Below are positions 8,290 through 16,665 of a DNA stretch of 35,231 nt, piece by piece. The position numbers and the translations under genes are program-made. The stretch's first letter is position 1. Each line of letters opens with the position of its first letter. The notes beneath the pieces were generated by a model. The model made no database searches and was not told where the DNA came from. It worked only from the letters and a program-made list of their open reading frames with translations. Source of the DNA: Variovorax sp. CAN15 (GTDB lineage Bacteria; Pseudomonadota; Gammaproteobacteria; Burkholderiales; Burkholderiaceae_C); contig NZ_JASMRZ010000035.1 of NCBI RefSeq assembly GCF_030462475.1, positions 20,879 to 56,109 of the forward strand, read 5' to 3'.

Positions 8290-8331
8290 TCTATATCTCC
8301 TGGTCAAACCGATTCAAAACGCCGCACGAGA

Positions 8332-8419
8332 GTACAAGCGTTTGCAGCCCCTCCCCTCAGGGAATGCCCGTAAGAGGGGCACTGCAAAGGCCCGTTTCTA
8401 TCGCGCATGCGACACCGCG
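8332..8419 (-). promoter_or_regulatory. Conserved upstream block of binding-protein paralog 1
   Basis: Three short blocks are shared, in order and with nearly equal spacing, with the region upstream of paralog 2: GTACAAGCG (8332-8340), CAGGGAATGCCCGTAAG (8358-8374), and a palindromic TATCGC-GCAT-GCGACA block (8399-8414). The last has TCGC-N4-GCGA symmetry, as expected for a dimeric repressor or activator site. The regulator is unknown, and the exact promoter hexamers could not be settled. Confidence 0.55.
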
Positions 8420-8475
8420 TTTCTCCAATTTGCTACCCGTCGGTAGACAGCTGCTACCGACGGGTAGGAAACGCG
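8416..8475. repeat. Long inverted repeat between the two binding-protein genes
   Basis: Perfect 14-bp arms CTACCCGTCGGTAG (8433-8446) and CTACCGACGGGTAG (8454-8467) surround a 7-base loop. Outside them CGCGTTTC (8416-8423) pairs with GAAACGCG (8468-8475), leaving a 9-base bulge on one side. Each 14-bp arm is itself a palindrome, CTACC-N4-GGTAG. It lies 12 bases after the stop of paralog 2 and about 125 bases upstream of paralog 1. There is no T-run, so it is either a structured RNA boundary element or a pair of operators. Confidence 0.8.
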
Positions 8476-8487
8476 TTCACAAAGCGC

Positions 8488-9717
8488 CTAGGGGCGCTTC
8501 ATCTGGCACGACGTGGGCGTGCTCGCCACGTACGATTCGAAGTACTTCACGGGAACGTTGGTGTAGCCGGTGTTCTCCGCGTCGTACGGGTACTTTGCGC
8601 TCGCCTTCTCCCATCTCGCGATGTAGAGGCCCTGCTGCAACTGGTGGTCGGACTTGCGCATCTCGACCTCGCCGTTGAAGCTCTTGATCTTCATGCCCTC
8701 CAGGGCCGCCGCCACTTTCACCGGATCGGTCGAGCCGGTCTTCGCAAAGGCGGCATCGAGAAGCGCGAACACGTGATAGATCGACGACTGCGTGAGGTCG
8801 TCGTTCATGCGCTTCTTGTAGCCCGCGAGCAGCTGCTGGATCTCGCCGCCCATGTTGTAGTGAGCGTAGGCGACGGTGTAGACCTTGCCTGCCGAGGTGG
8901 CGCCCATTGCCGTGGGAGTGCCCGCACCGGGCGCGTAGTAGGTCAGGAACCTGACGTTCAGCCCCGAGTCGTTGGCGGCCTTGATCAGCAGCGACAGGTC
9001 GGAGCCCCAGTTGCCGGTGATGACGGTGTCGGCGCCCGATGCCTTGATCTTCGCGATATAGGGAGAGAAGTCGCGCACCTGCGCCAGCGGATGCAGGTCG
9101 TCGCCCACGATCTGGATGTCGGGGCGCTTCACCTTCAGGTCTTCCTTCGCGTACTTCGACACCTGCACGCCGTGCGCATAGTTCTGCCCGAGGATGTAGA
9201 CCTTCTTGATGTCGGGCTGGTCCTTCATCCAGGTGGTCAGCGCCTCCATCTTCATGGAGGTGTCGGCGTCGAGCCGGAAGTGCCAGTAGCTGCACTTGCT
9301 GTTGGTCAGGTCGGGGTCGACGGCCGCGTAGTTCATGTACAGCAGCTCCTTGCCCGGATTGCGCGCGTTGTTCTTCTCGATGGCATCGATGATCGCGAGC
9401 GCAGGGCCGGAGCCGTTACCCTGCATGATGTAGCGCGCGCCCTGGTCCTGCGCGGAGCGCAGCGCCGCGGTGGTCTCCTGCGGGCTGAGCTTGTTGTCGA
9501 GCGCGATGATCTCGAACTTCACGCCCGACTGGTTCTTCTTGTTGAACTCTTCGGCAAGGAACTGCGTGGTCTTCAGCTGATTCGTGCCAACCGCCGCCAT
9601 CAGGCCCGAAAGCGGGTCGAGCCAGGCGATCTTGACGGTCTCGCCCTTCTGGGCGAACACGGTCGCGGCGCTCACCAACATCGCACAGGCAGCTACTGAC
9701 TTGACGGCAAATTGCAT
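8488..9717 (-). CDS. LivK-type periplasmic substrate-binding protein (paralog 2)
   Basis: A 409-residue periplasmic binding protein of the branched-chain-amino-acid (HAAT) type. Signal peptide at about 1-22, ending in TVFA before QKGETVKIAWLD. It starts with ATG, with GGAGA about 9 bases upstream. It is a tandem paralog of the gene at 7057-8289: the two share nearly the whole mature sequence, including NWGSDL and the C-terminal TSCQMKRP with a cysteine. Differences are concentrated in a loop (YYAVTTGTPT versus YYAPGAGTPT) and in the C-terminal lobe, so the pair may feed one LivHMGF transporter with two ligand ranges. The upstream acyl-CoA ligase gene ends 143 bases before its start. Confidence 0.93.
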   Translation of the reverse strand: MQFAVKSVAACAMLVSAATVFAQKGETVKIAWLDPLSGLMAAVGTNQLKTTQFLAEEFNKKNQSGVKFEIIALDNKLSPQETTAALRSAQDQGARYIMQGNGSGPALAIIDAIEKNNARNPGKELLYMNYAAVDPDLTNSKCSYWHFRLDADTSMKMEALTTWMKDQPDIKKVYILGQNYAHGVQVSKYAKEDLKVKRPDIQIVGDDLHPLAQVRDFSPYIAKIKASGADTVITGNWGSDLSLLIKAANDSGLNVRFLTYYAPGAGTPTAMGATSAGKVYTVAYAHYNMGGEIQQLLAGYKKRMNDDLTQSSIYHVFALLDAAFAKTGSTDPVKVAAALEGMKIKSFNGEVEMRKSDHQLQQGLYIARWEKASAKYPYDAENTGYTNVPVKYFESYVASTPTSCQMKRP

Positions 9718-9751
9718 GAAGAGTCTCCAATGGGAAAAGCTGACTGCCAGC

Positions 9752-9838
9752 GTACAAGCGGCCCTTTTTTCGCCGCACAGGGATTGCCCGCAAGGAAGGC
9801 CGCCGGGGTGGCTTTGCTATCGCATACGCGACAGCGCG
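9752..9838 (-). promoter_or_regulatory. Conserved upstream block of binding-protein paralog 2
   Basis: Counterpart of 8332-8419: GTACAAGCG (9752-9760), CAGGGATTGCCCGCAAG (9778-9794) and TATCGC-ATAC-GCGACA (9818-9833), with TCGC-N4-GCGA symmetry at 9820-9831. The start-to-start spacings of the three blocks (26 and 40) match those of the first copy (26 and 41), while the sequence between them has diverged. This points to conserved regulatory sites rather than mere recent duplication. Confidence 0.55.
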
Positions 9839-9860
9839 GCGCCCGGGCGGGCCCTGGCGG

Positions 9861-11504
9861 TCATGCCGTGGGCAGCTTGTAGTCCTTGAGCAGCTCCCGC
9901 AGCTTCGTCTTGAGGAACTTTCCGGTGGCGCCGATCGGAATGGCTTCGACGAACACCACGTCGTCGGGGATCTGCCACTTGGCGGTCTTGCCCTCGTAGA
10001 ACTTCAGCAGCTCCTCGCGCGTGACCTCGGCATTGGGCTTCTTCACGACGGCGATGATCGGACGCTCGTCCCATTTCGGATGGAACACGCCGATGCACGC
10101 CGCCATGGCCACGCCCGGATGCGCGACCGCGATGTTCTCGATGTCGATCGAGCTGATCCACTCGCCGCCGGACTTGATCACGTCCTTGCTGCGGTCGGTG
10201 ATCTGCAGGTAGCCCTCGGCGTCGATGGTGGCCACGTCGCCGGTGGGGAACCATCCGCGGTTGCGCTCGTCGGGAATGAGCGGATCGCCGCCCTCGCCCT
10301 TGAAGTACTCCTTGACGATCCACGGGCCCTTGACCAGCAGGTCGCCGTAGGCCTTGCCGTCCCAGGGCAGTTCCTTGCCGTCGCCGTCGACGATCTTCAT
10401 GTCGACGCCGAAGATGGCGCGGCCCTGCTTCATGCGGATCTGCAGCTGCGCATCGGGCGGCAGCGACAGATGCTTGTTCTTGAGCGTGCACAGCGTGCCC
10501 AGCGGGCTCATCTCGGTCATGCCCCAGGCGTGCAGCACCTCAACGCCGTAGAGCTCCTGGAATGCCTTGATCATGGCCGGCGGGCAGGCCGATCCGCCGA
10601 TCACCGTGCGGTTGAGCTTGCTGAACTTCATGCCGCCCGCCTGCATGTGGCCCAGCAGCATCTGCCACACGGTGGGCACGCCGGCGGCGAAGGTCACGCC
10701 TTCGGCCTCGATCAGCTCGTACACCGACTTGCCGTCGAGTGCCGGGCCCGGGAACACCAGCTTGCAGCCCACCAGCGCCGCCGAATACGGAATGCCCCAG
10801 GCATTGACGTGGAACATCGGCACCACCGGCAGCACCGAATCGCGCGCCGACAGGTCCATCACGTCGGGCAGCGCCGCCGCGTAGGCGTGCAGCAGCGTCG
10901 AGCGGTGGCTGTAGAGCGCGGCCTTGGGGTTACCCGTGGTGCCGCTCGTGTAGCACATGCTCGAGGCGGAGTTCTCGTCGAAGGTGGGCCACTCGTACTC
11001 GGTGGACTGCGTGCCCATCCAGCTTTCGTAGCTCACGAGGTTGGGCACGCCGCTGTCGGCCGGGAGCTTGTCGGCATCGCACAGTGCAACCCATTTCCGG
11101 ATCGTGGGACAGCGTGCATGCACCGCCTGCACCAGCGGCAGGAAGGTGAGGTCGAAGCACAGGATCTGGTCTTCGGCATGGTTGGCGATCCACGCGATCT
11201 GGTCGGGGTGCAGGCGCGGGTTGATGGTGTGCAGCACGCGCCCGCTGCCGCTCACGCCGTAGTACAGCTCCAGGTGGCGATAGCCGTTCCAGGCCAGGGT
11301 GGCGATGCGGTCGCTGAACAGCAGCTGCTCGCCGTCCAGCGCGTTGGCCACCTGCCTGGCGCGCGATGCGATGTCGCCCCATGTACAGCGGTGGATATCG
11401 CCTTCGACACGGCGCGAGACGATCTCGCCGTCGCCGTTGTGGCGCTCGGCGAACTCGATCAGCGACGAGATCAGAAGCGGTTGGTCTTGCATCAAACCCA
11501 GCAT
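9861..11504 (-). CDS. AMP-forming medium/long-chain acyl-CoA ligase (AlkK-like)
   Basis: A 547-residue ANL-superfamily enzyme that activates a carboxylic acid to its CoA thioester through an acyl-adenylate. The phosphate-binding motif [10 protein letters not shown] is at 185-194, followed by AALYSHRST. The later motifs [29 protein letters not shown] and [14 protein letters not shown] are present, and the C-terminal catalytic lysine is expected in [12 protein letters not shown]. Overall sequence and length strongly resemble Pseudomonas AlkK, a medium-chain acyl-CoA synthetase (recalled by eye). The start at 11504 has AGGAG 7 bases upstream, preferred over the internal ATG at codon 5. Its position beside the binding proteins and a FadB-like enzyme suggests it activates the imported acid. 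Confidence 0.92.
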   Translation of the reverse strand: MLGLMQDQPLLISSLIEFAERHNGDGEIVSRRVEGDIHRCTWGDIASRARQVANALDGEQLLFSDRIATLAWNGYRHLELYYGVSGSGRVLHTINPRLHPDQIAWIANHAEDQILCFDLTFLPLVQAVHARCPTIRKWVALCDADKLPADSGVPNLVSYESWMGTQSTEYEWPTFDENSASSMCYTSGTTGNPKAALYSHRSTLLHAYAAALPDVMDLSARDSVLPVVPMFHVNAWGIPYSAALVGCKLVFPGPALDGKSVYELIEAEGVTFAAGVPTVWQMLLGHMQAGGMKFSKLNRTVIGGSACPPAMIKAFQELYGVEVLHAWGMTEMSPLGTLCTLKNKHLSLPPDAQLQIRMKQGRAIFGVDMKIVDGDGKELPWDGKAYGDLLVKGPWIVKEYFKGEGGDPLIPDERNRGWFPTGDVATIDAEGYLQITDRSKDVIKSGGEWISSIDIENIAVAHPGVAMAACIGVFHPKWDERPIIAVVKKPNAEVTREELLKFYEGKTAKWQIPDDVVFVEAIPIGATGKFLKTKLRELLKDYKLPTA

Positions 11505-11517
11505 CTACGGACTCCTA

Positions 11518-11580
11518 TGTGAAATGACTTCTTGAAAGCTTGGGGACAACGGATTCACGCAAGCTTCAGCCATTTCCACA
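11518..11580. other. Nested inverted repeat between esterase and ligase genes
   Basis: An outer pair, TGTGAAATG (11518-11526) with CATTTCCACA (11571-11580, one extra base), encloses an inner perfect pair AAGCTTG (11536-11542) / CAAGCTT (11560-11566). The outer left arm directly adjoins the ribosome binding site (11512-11516, minus strand) of the acyl-CoA ligase. It could fold in the ligase leader or end esterase transcripts; there is no T-run. The 114-base gap between the two genes holds nothing else recognisable. Confidence 0.45.
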
Positions 11581-11618
11581 ATGACACAAACCCGCACTGC
11601 ACGATTGAACGAAGCGGC

Positions 11619-13460
11619 TCATTGCATGAGCGTGATCTTTGTGGCCGTGGGGGTGGCGTCGAGCAGCAGCTGCGACGGCCATGTCGCCCAGGTTGCACCA
11701 AGTTCGGGCGTGTTCGGATCGCCCGTGCGCATGAAGGCGCCCACGCTCGCCATGACCGCGTTCGACAGCGCCAGCCGCCCCTTCTCGTTGGCCTTGCCGC
11801 GGATCACGTTCGACAGCACCGAGGGGCCGAAATTGCCGAATACGAACGGCAGGTCGAAGGCGTGCGCGGCGCCGTAGACGTCGTTCCAGGGAGCGGCCTC
11901 CTGTGCCCAGTCGAGGCGGTAGTGCCAGATGTTCGACTGGCGTGTCTTCATCGTGTCGAGCAGGTTGTCGCGGTTGGCTTCGAACAGCCCCTTGGTGATG
12001 AGCGCGGTGGCCGCGTCGTAGCCGGTGCCGGCCTTGTCTACCGGAAGGTAGAACGGGTCGATGATGTCGGCCACCGTGAGCGTGGGCGGCGCGTCGGGGT
12101 CGAAGTTGAACATCATCGAGAAGCGCTGGGCGTCGCTGACGATCCAGCCCGACTTGGGCAAGCCGATGGTGCCCAGCAGCGACGCGAAGAGCTTGCCCTC
12201 GTCGCGCGTGTTGCCCGAGAGCATCGGCACCTTCACGTACTGGTCGGCGGCGATGGCGCCGATGGGGTCGGTCGGGAGCACCGCGCCATCCGGAATGGGC
12301 CCGACCGCGCCGAGGCCGGCCGCAACCACGGTGGTCAGCATCTTGCCGCCGTCCTGCGAGCGCAGGTACTCGGCGATCTGCGCCGGCGTGCGTCCGGCGA
12401 TGTAGGCCTTGGCGGCCGTCGCATCGGCTGCGGTGCCGTCGGCGACGAGCAGCTTCTCGAGGATGGATTCGCCCTGCGCCAGCGAGGCCGAGGCCGGAGA
12501 CAGCGAGGGCAGCGTGCCCGGCGGCAGGTTGCTAGCGAGCGAGATGCCGCCGCTCATCTCGAAGGCCTTGTGGAACAGGCCCTTGGCCATCGGCGAGGTC
12601 ATCACCGACAGCAGGTTCGTGGCACCGGCCGATTCGCCAGAAAGCGTGACGTTGCCCGGGTCGCCCCCGAAGCTGGCCACGTTGTCGCGGACGAAGCGCA
12701 GCGCCGCCATGTTGTCGAGCAGCGCGAAGTTGCCCGAATCGTCGCCTTCGCTGCCGCCCGGGCGCAGCTGCGGCACGTTCAGGAAGCCCAGGATGCCCAG
12801 CCGGTAGCTGGCGGTGATGACCACCGCGTTGGCGGCCTTGGCCAGCGCGGCGCCGTCATACAGCGGGTCGGCCGTGTAGCCCGAGATGTTGCTGCCGCCG
12901 TGGATGAAGAGCAGCACCGGCAGGTTCTTCTCGCCAGTGGCCGGTCGCCAGATGTTGACGAACAGGCAATCCTCGCTGCCGCTGGGCTTGCCCAGCATGG
13001 TGCCGATGGTCTCGTCGTAGGTGTTGTTGGCGCCGGGGCTGAAGATGCGGCCGATCTGCAGGCAGGCGTTGTCGAACTTGGTGGCCTGGCGGATGCCGCT
13101 CCAGGGCTCGGGCGCCGCCGGTGCACGCCAGCGCAGCGCGCCGACCGGTGGCTTGGCGAACGGAATGCCCTTCCAGAACCAGGTGCCGGTCCTGGCGCTG
13201 TCGTCCACGCCCTCGACCTTGCCGGCAACTGTCTGGCGGACCATGGGGCCATCCGCCGCGGGCGGGGCCGGCGCCGGAGCCGGTGCGGGCGGCGGGCTCG
13301 GAAGGAAGGCGAAGCCGGACGAGCCGGAGCCGCCACCGCCGCAGGCCGAAAGAGCCGCCAGGGCGGCCGCGGCCATCGCCAGGGCGACGGCCCTGGCCGT
13401 TGCCGTCTTCTTTGCTGCCGCCGGACCTTGCCGGTCTCGTGCGTTTGTCTCTGTCTTCAT
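11619..13460 (-). CDS. Lipoprotein carboxylesterase (type-B carboxylesterase/lipase family)
   Basis: A 613-residue alpha/beta hydrolase of the carboxylesterase family. The N-terminus is a lipoprotein signal with lipobox LSAC (lipidated C40 followed by glycines, suggesting outer-membrane sorting), then a proline/alanine-rich linker at about 54-68. The catalytic domain starts near residue 73: the oxyanion-hole motif FIHGGS (185-190), nucleophile elbow GESAG (275-279, S277), an acidic residue in NTRDEGKLF, and the catalytic histidine in YGAAHAFDLPFVFG near the C-terminus. It hydrolyses carboxylic esters; the substrate is unknown. The ATG at 13460 with GGAGAC about 9 bases upstream is chosen over an in-frame GTG 5 codons earlier. 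It is divergent from an AraC-type regulator. Confidence 0.92.
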   Translation of the reverse strand: MKTETNARDRQGPAAAKKTATARAVALAMAAAALAALSACGGGGSGSSGFAFLPSPPPAPAPAPAPPAADGPMVRQTVAGKVEGVDDSARTGTWFWKGIPFAKPPVGALRWRAPAAPEPWSGIRQATKFDNACLQIGRIFSPGANNTYDETIGTMLGKPSGSEDCLFVNIWRPATGEKNLPVLLFIHGGSNISGYTADPLYDGAALAKAANAVVITASYRLGILGFLNVPQLRPGGSEGDDSGNFALLDNMAALRFVRDNVASFGGDPGNVTLSGESAGATNLLSVMTSPMAKGLFHKAFEMSGGISLASNLPPGTLPSLSPASASLAQGESILEKLLVADGTAADATAAKAYIAGRTPAQIAEYLRSQDGGKMLTTVVAAGLGAVGPIPDGAVLPTDPIGAIAADQYVKVPMLSGNTRDEGKLFASLLGTIGLPKSGWIVSDAQRFSMMFNFDPDAPPTLTVADIIDPFYLPVDKAGTGYDAATALITKGLFEANRDNLLDTMKTRQSNIWHYRLDWAQEAAPWNDVYGAAHAFDLPFVFGNFGPSVLSNVIRGKANEKGRLALSNAVMASVGAFMRTGDPNTPELGATWATWPSQLLLDATPTATKITLMQ

Positions 13461-13545
13461 GTTTTTTGTCTCCACACCGGGTTAATCGGAATTCCTGGTC
13501 TGACGCGCCGCGCCCATACTCCGGGCCGCCGAACGCGTAAAAAAA

Positions 13546-13566
13546 TTCTAGAAACCGGCACGGTTT
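13546..13566. promoter_or_regulatory. Palindromic elements between divergent esterase and AraC-type regulator
   Basis: The 152-base divergent gap holds an A-run followed by the palindrome TTCTAGAA (13546-13553), overlapping AAACCG-GCA-CGGTTT (13552-13566). These are candidate operator or promoter elements shared by the two divergent genes. No clear -35/-10 pair could be assigned. Confidence 0.35.
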
Positions 13567-13612
13567 TCATCGCTATCGCAACAAAGCCAAACGAATGACT
13601 TCAGGAGCCTCC

Positions 13613-14692
13613 ATGCCGCAGCGCCAGCGCGGCACCCAGCGCCGGGCGGGCTGCATGCCGCAGCCGGAGCTGCGCACCAGCTCGGCCGCCTGGCTCGAAG
13701 GCGTCCTGTCGATGTTCGAGGCCGAGGGGCTGGACGTGCCCTCGCTGCTGCGCGAGGCCGGCTTCGACCCCGATTCGCTGCACCGGCAGAACACGCGCAT
13801 CCCGGTCGACGAGATCTCGGTGCTCTGGCAGCTCGCCGTGGCCCGTGCCGGCCGGCCCACGCTGGGCCTGCACCGCGACCTGGCCTCCACCCACAGCAAG
13901 CTGGGCACGGTGGGGCATGCGATGTCATGCAGCTCCAGCCTCGAGTCGGCTCTCGTGCGGCTGACCCGCTACATGGCCGTGATCTCGGATGCGACAGCCT
14001 TCTCGCTGCACCCCGATCCGCGCGGCTGCTGGATGGTGATGAAGCACACCGGCGGCAGCCTGCCCATTCCGCGCCAGCGCGTCGAGTACGCCCTGCTGAC
14101 CGTGCTCATGCAGTGCCAGTGGCTCACGCGGCGCGAGCTGCAGCCGCTGGCCATGGAGTTCATCTACCCCGCGCCGGCCGACGACCGGCTGCACCGCGAG
14201 GCCTTCGGCTGCGAGGTGCGCTTCAACGCCGAGGCCAACCGCCTGCTGCTGTCTTCAGCCGATATGGCGACGCCGCTGCCCACCTTCCACGAAGTGCTCG
14301 GCGAGATGCAGGAGCACCTGCTGGACGACCAGCTCGACCTGCTGGGCCAGACCACCACCAGCACGCTGGTGTGCGCCGAGATCGCGCGCCGTCTGCAGCA
14401 CGGCGAACCGCGCCGGCAGGACGTGGCCTCGGGCCTCGGGCTGGCCGAACGCACGCTGCAGCGGCGGCTGCAGGAGGAGTCGGTGTCTTTCCAGTCGCTG
14501 CTCGACCGCACCCGCCGCGAGCTGGCCAGGCAATACCTGGCCGAAGACCGCCATACGCTGACCGACGTGGCCGACATGCTGGGCTTCGTCGACACCAGCA
14601 ACTTCTTTCGCGCCTGCAAACGCTGGTTCGGCGTGCCGCCGGCGCAGTACCGGGCCCGCATCTGGGACGCGCCGGCCGCCCTCGCGGCCTGA
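13613..14692 (+). CDS. AraC-family transcriptional regulator
   Basis: A 359-residue regulator. Residues about 25-210 match the N-terminal arabinose-binding-like domain used by OruR/ArgR-type AraC proteins (SSAAWLEGVLSMFEAEGLD start, then a GTVGHAMSCSSSLESAL segment). The C-terminal part (about 255-350) is the double helix-turn-helix domain with GLAERTLQRRL and the family signature LTDVADMLGFVDTSNFFRAC followed by KRWFGVPPAQYR. The ATG at 13613 has AGGAG 6 bases upstream and is preferred to the ATG at 13595. It is divergent from the esterase and is its likely regulator; the ligand is unknown. Confidence 0.93.
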   Translation: MPQRQRGTQRRAGCMPQPELRTSSAAWLEGVLSMFEAEGLDVPSLLREAGFDPDSLHRQNTRIPVDEISVLWQLAVARAGRPTLGLHRDLASTHSKLGTVGHAMSCSSSLESALVRLTRYMAVISDATAFSLHPDPRGCWMVMKHTGGSLPIPRQRVEYALLTVLMQCQWLTRRELQPLAMEFIYPAPADDRLHREAFGCEVRFNAEANRLLLSSADMATPLPTFHEVLGEMQEHLLDDQLDLLGQTTTSTLVCAEIARRLQHGEPRRQDVASGLGLAERTLQRRLQEESVSFQSLLDRTRRELARQYLAEDRHTLTDVADMLGFVDTSNFFRACKRWFGVPPAQYRARIWDAPAALAA

Positions 14693-14743
14693 TCCCACCG
14701 GGGCCCCGATGGCCCGCTTGGCCAGGGGTTACGCGCGGTGCCG

Positions 14744-14755
14744 GACAATCCGGGC
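14744..14755 (+). promoter_or_regulatory. Candidate -10 element, leaderless start of selO
   Basis: GACAAT at 14744-14749 is followed by 6 bases and the selO ATG at 14756, so the predicted +1 falls on or next to the start codon. No Shine-Dalgarno sequence is visible. The pattern matches the one in front of map (22600-22605). No convincing -35 was found. Confidence 0.45.
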
Positions 14756-16237
14756 ATGAGCTTGCTTGCTGAAGACACCGGGGCCGCGGACCTGGGCTTG
14801 CGCTGGAAACCTGGTTTCCACACCCTGGGCCCGGCGTTTCTCACCGACCTGCGGCCGACACCCCTGCCCGATCCCTACTGGGTCTGCCGAAGCGAAGCAG
14901 TCGCCCGCGAGCTGGGGCTGCCGGCCGGCTGGTACGAGTCGGACACCACCCTGGCGGCGCTGGCCGGCAGCCTGCCGATTGCCGGCACCAGCCCCTTCGC
15001 CACCGTCTACAGCGGCCACCAGTTCGGCGTATGGGCCGGCCAGCTCGGTGACGGGCGCGCCATCATGCTTGGAGAGACCGAGGGCGGGCTCGAAATGCAG
15101 CTCAAGGGCGCGGGGCGCACGCCCTACTCGCGCGGCGGCGACGGCCGCGCGGTGCTGCGCTCCAGCATCCGCGAATTTCTCTGCAGCGAGGCGATGCACG
15201 GCCTCGGCATCCCGACCACCCGGGCGCTGTGTGTGACCGGCTCCGATGCCCCCGTGTACCGCGAAGAAGCCGAAAGCGCCGCCGTTGTCGCCCGCGTCGC
15301 GCCCAGCTTCGTGCGCTTCGGCCACTTCGAGCACTTCGCGGCCAACCAGCGCGAAGACGAGCTGCGCGCGCTGGCCGACTACGTCATCGACCGCTACTAC
15401 CCGGCCTGCCGCACCACCGAGCGCTTCAACGGCAGCGCCTACGCCGCATTCCTGGAGGCCGTGAGCGAGCGCACCGCCGCCCTGCTCGCCCGCTGGCAGG
15501 CGGTGGGCTTCTGCCACGGGGTGATGAACACCGACAACATGAGCATCCTCGGGCTCACCATCGACTACGGCCCGTTCCAGTTCCTCGACGGCTTCGACCC
15601 GCGCCACATCTGCAACCACAGCGACACCAGCGGGCGCTACGCCTTCAACCAGCAGCCCAACGTGGCCTACTGGAACCTGTTCTGCCTGGCGCAGGCGCTG
15701 CTGCCGCTGATCGGCGACCAGGAAATCGCCGTGGCCGCGCTGGAGTCTTACAAGACGGTGTTCCCGAACGAGTTCGAGGGCCGCATGCGCGCCAAGCTGG
15801 GCCTGCACGGGGCGGCCGAAGGCGACCGCACGCTGATTGAAGGCGTGCTCAAGCTGCTGGCCGCGGGCAAGGTCGACTACACCATCTTCTGGCGCCGGCT
15901 CTCTGACTACATGGCCGACGGCAACCTGGAACCGGTGCGCGACCTGTTCCTGGACCGCGCGGGCTTCGACGCCTGGCTGCTATCGTTTTCGGAGCGCCAT
16001 GCCGGCACCGGCCGCGCCGAGGCCGCCGAACTGATGCGCCGGTCCAACCCGAAGTTCGTGCTGCGGAACCACCTGGGCCAGCAAGCCATCGAAGCAAGCC
16101 GGAAAAAGGACCACGCGGCTGTGGCAACCTTGCTGGCCGTGCTCGAGGCCCCATTTGAAGACCATCCCGACGCCGACGCATTCGCCGGTTTCCCGCCCGA
16201 CTGGGCTTCCACGATCGAAATCAGCTGCTCATCATGA
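14756..16237 (+). CDS. selO: Protein adenylyltransferase SelO (YdiU/UPF0061)
   Basis: A 493-residue pseudokinase-fold enzyme that transfers AMP from ATP to hydroxyl residues of proteins, linked to redox stress in known members. Hallmarks are [19 protein letters not shown] (84-102), [19 protein letters not shown] (116-134), the catalytic-loop segment GVMNTDNMS (255-263, D260 and N261) and the metal-binding [13 protein letters not shown] (270-282). The protein ends in SCSS: the cysteine (C491, TGC) sits where eukaryotic SelO has selenocysteine, third from the end. Length fits the bacterial family. The ATG at 14756 is used rather than an in-frame GTG 6 codons upstream; the stop overlaps the msrB start by 4 bases. 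Confidence 0.95.
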   Translation: MSLLAEDTGAADLGLRWKPGFHTLGPAFLTDLRPTPLPDPYWVCRSEAVARELGLPAGWYESDTTLAALAGSLPIAGTSPFATVYSGHQFGVWAGQLGDGRAIMLGETEGGLEMQLKGAGRTPYSRGGDGRAVLRSSIREFLCSEAMHGLGIPTTRALCVTGSDAPVYREEAESAAVVARVAPSFVRFGHFEHFAANQREDELRALADYVIDRYYPACRTTERFNGSAYAAFLEAVSERTAALLARWQAVGFCHGVMNTDNMSILGLTIDYGPFQFLDGFDPRHICNHSDTSGRYAFNQQPNVAYWNLFCLAQALLPLIGDQEIAVAALESYKTVFPNEFEGRMRAKLGLHGAAEGDRTLIEGVLKLLAAGKVDYTIFWRRLSDYMADGNLEPVRDLFLDRAGFDAWLLSFSERHAGTGRAEAAELMRRSNPKFVLRNHLGQQAIEASRKKDHAAVATLLAVLEAPFEDHPDADAFAGFPPDWASTIEISCSS

Positions 16238-16644
16238 CCACTCCAGTACAGAAAACCGACGCCGAATGGAAAGCCCTGCTCGCTGAGAAAGGCGCCGAAC
16301 CCGCGGCCTTCGAGGTGACGCGCCACGCGGCCACCGAACGCCCCTTTACCGGCAAGTACGAGGCGCACTGGGAAGACGGCACCTACCACTGCGTCTGCTG
16401 CGGCGCCAAGCTCTTCGAGTCGGCCACCAAGTTCGACGCCGGCTGCGGCTGGCCCAGCTTCTCGCAGGAGGCCGTGCCCGGCGCCATCCGCAACATCATC
16501 GACCGCTCGCACGGCATGGTGCGCACCGAGAATGTCTGCGCCAATTGCGGCGCCCACCTGGGCCACGTGTTCCCCGACGGCCCGACCGAAACCGGCCTGC
16601 GCTACTGCATGAACTCGGCATCGCTCGACTTCCAGAAGAAATAA
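16234..16644 (+). CDS. msrB: Peptide-methionine (R)-S-oxide reductase MsrB
   Basis: A 136-residue enzyme that reduces the R-epimer of methionine sulfoxide in proteins, probably cytosolic since no signal peptide is seen. Zinc ligands are C53/C56 (in HCVCCG) and C102/C105 (CANC); the catalytic cysteine is C125 in RYCMNS. GCGWPSF (70-76) contains a possible resolving cysteine, C71. Its ATG overlaps the selO stop (ATGA), implying translational coupling; together the pair makes a compact oxidative-stress unit. Confidence 0.96.
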   Translation: MTTPVQKTDAEWKALLAEKGAEPAAFEVTRHAATERPFTGKYEAHWEDGTYHCVCCGAKLFESATKFDAGCGWPSFSQEAVPGAIRNIIDRSHGMVRTENVCANCGAHLGHVFPDGPTETGLRYCMNSASLDFQKK

Positions 16645-16665
16645 GCGAAACAGGCACCCAGCTCA

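Noticed and set aside
16220..16237. Possible selenocysteine codon at the end of selO
   Set aside because: The codon at the relevant position is TGC (cysteine); the TGA two codons later is the normal stop and overlaps the msrB start.
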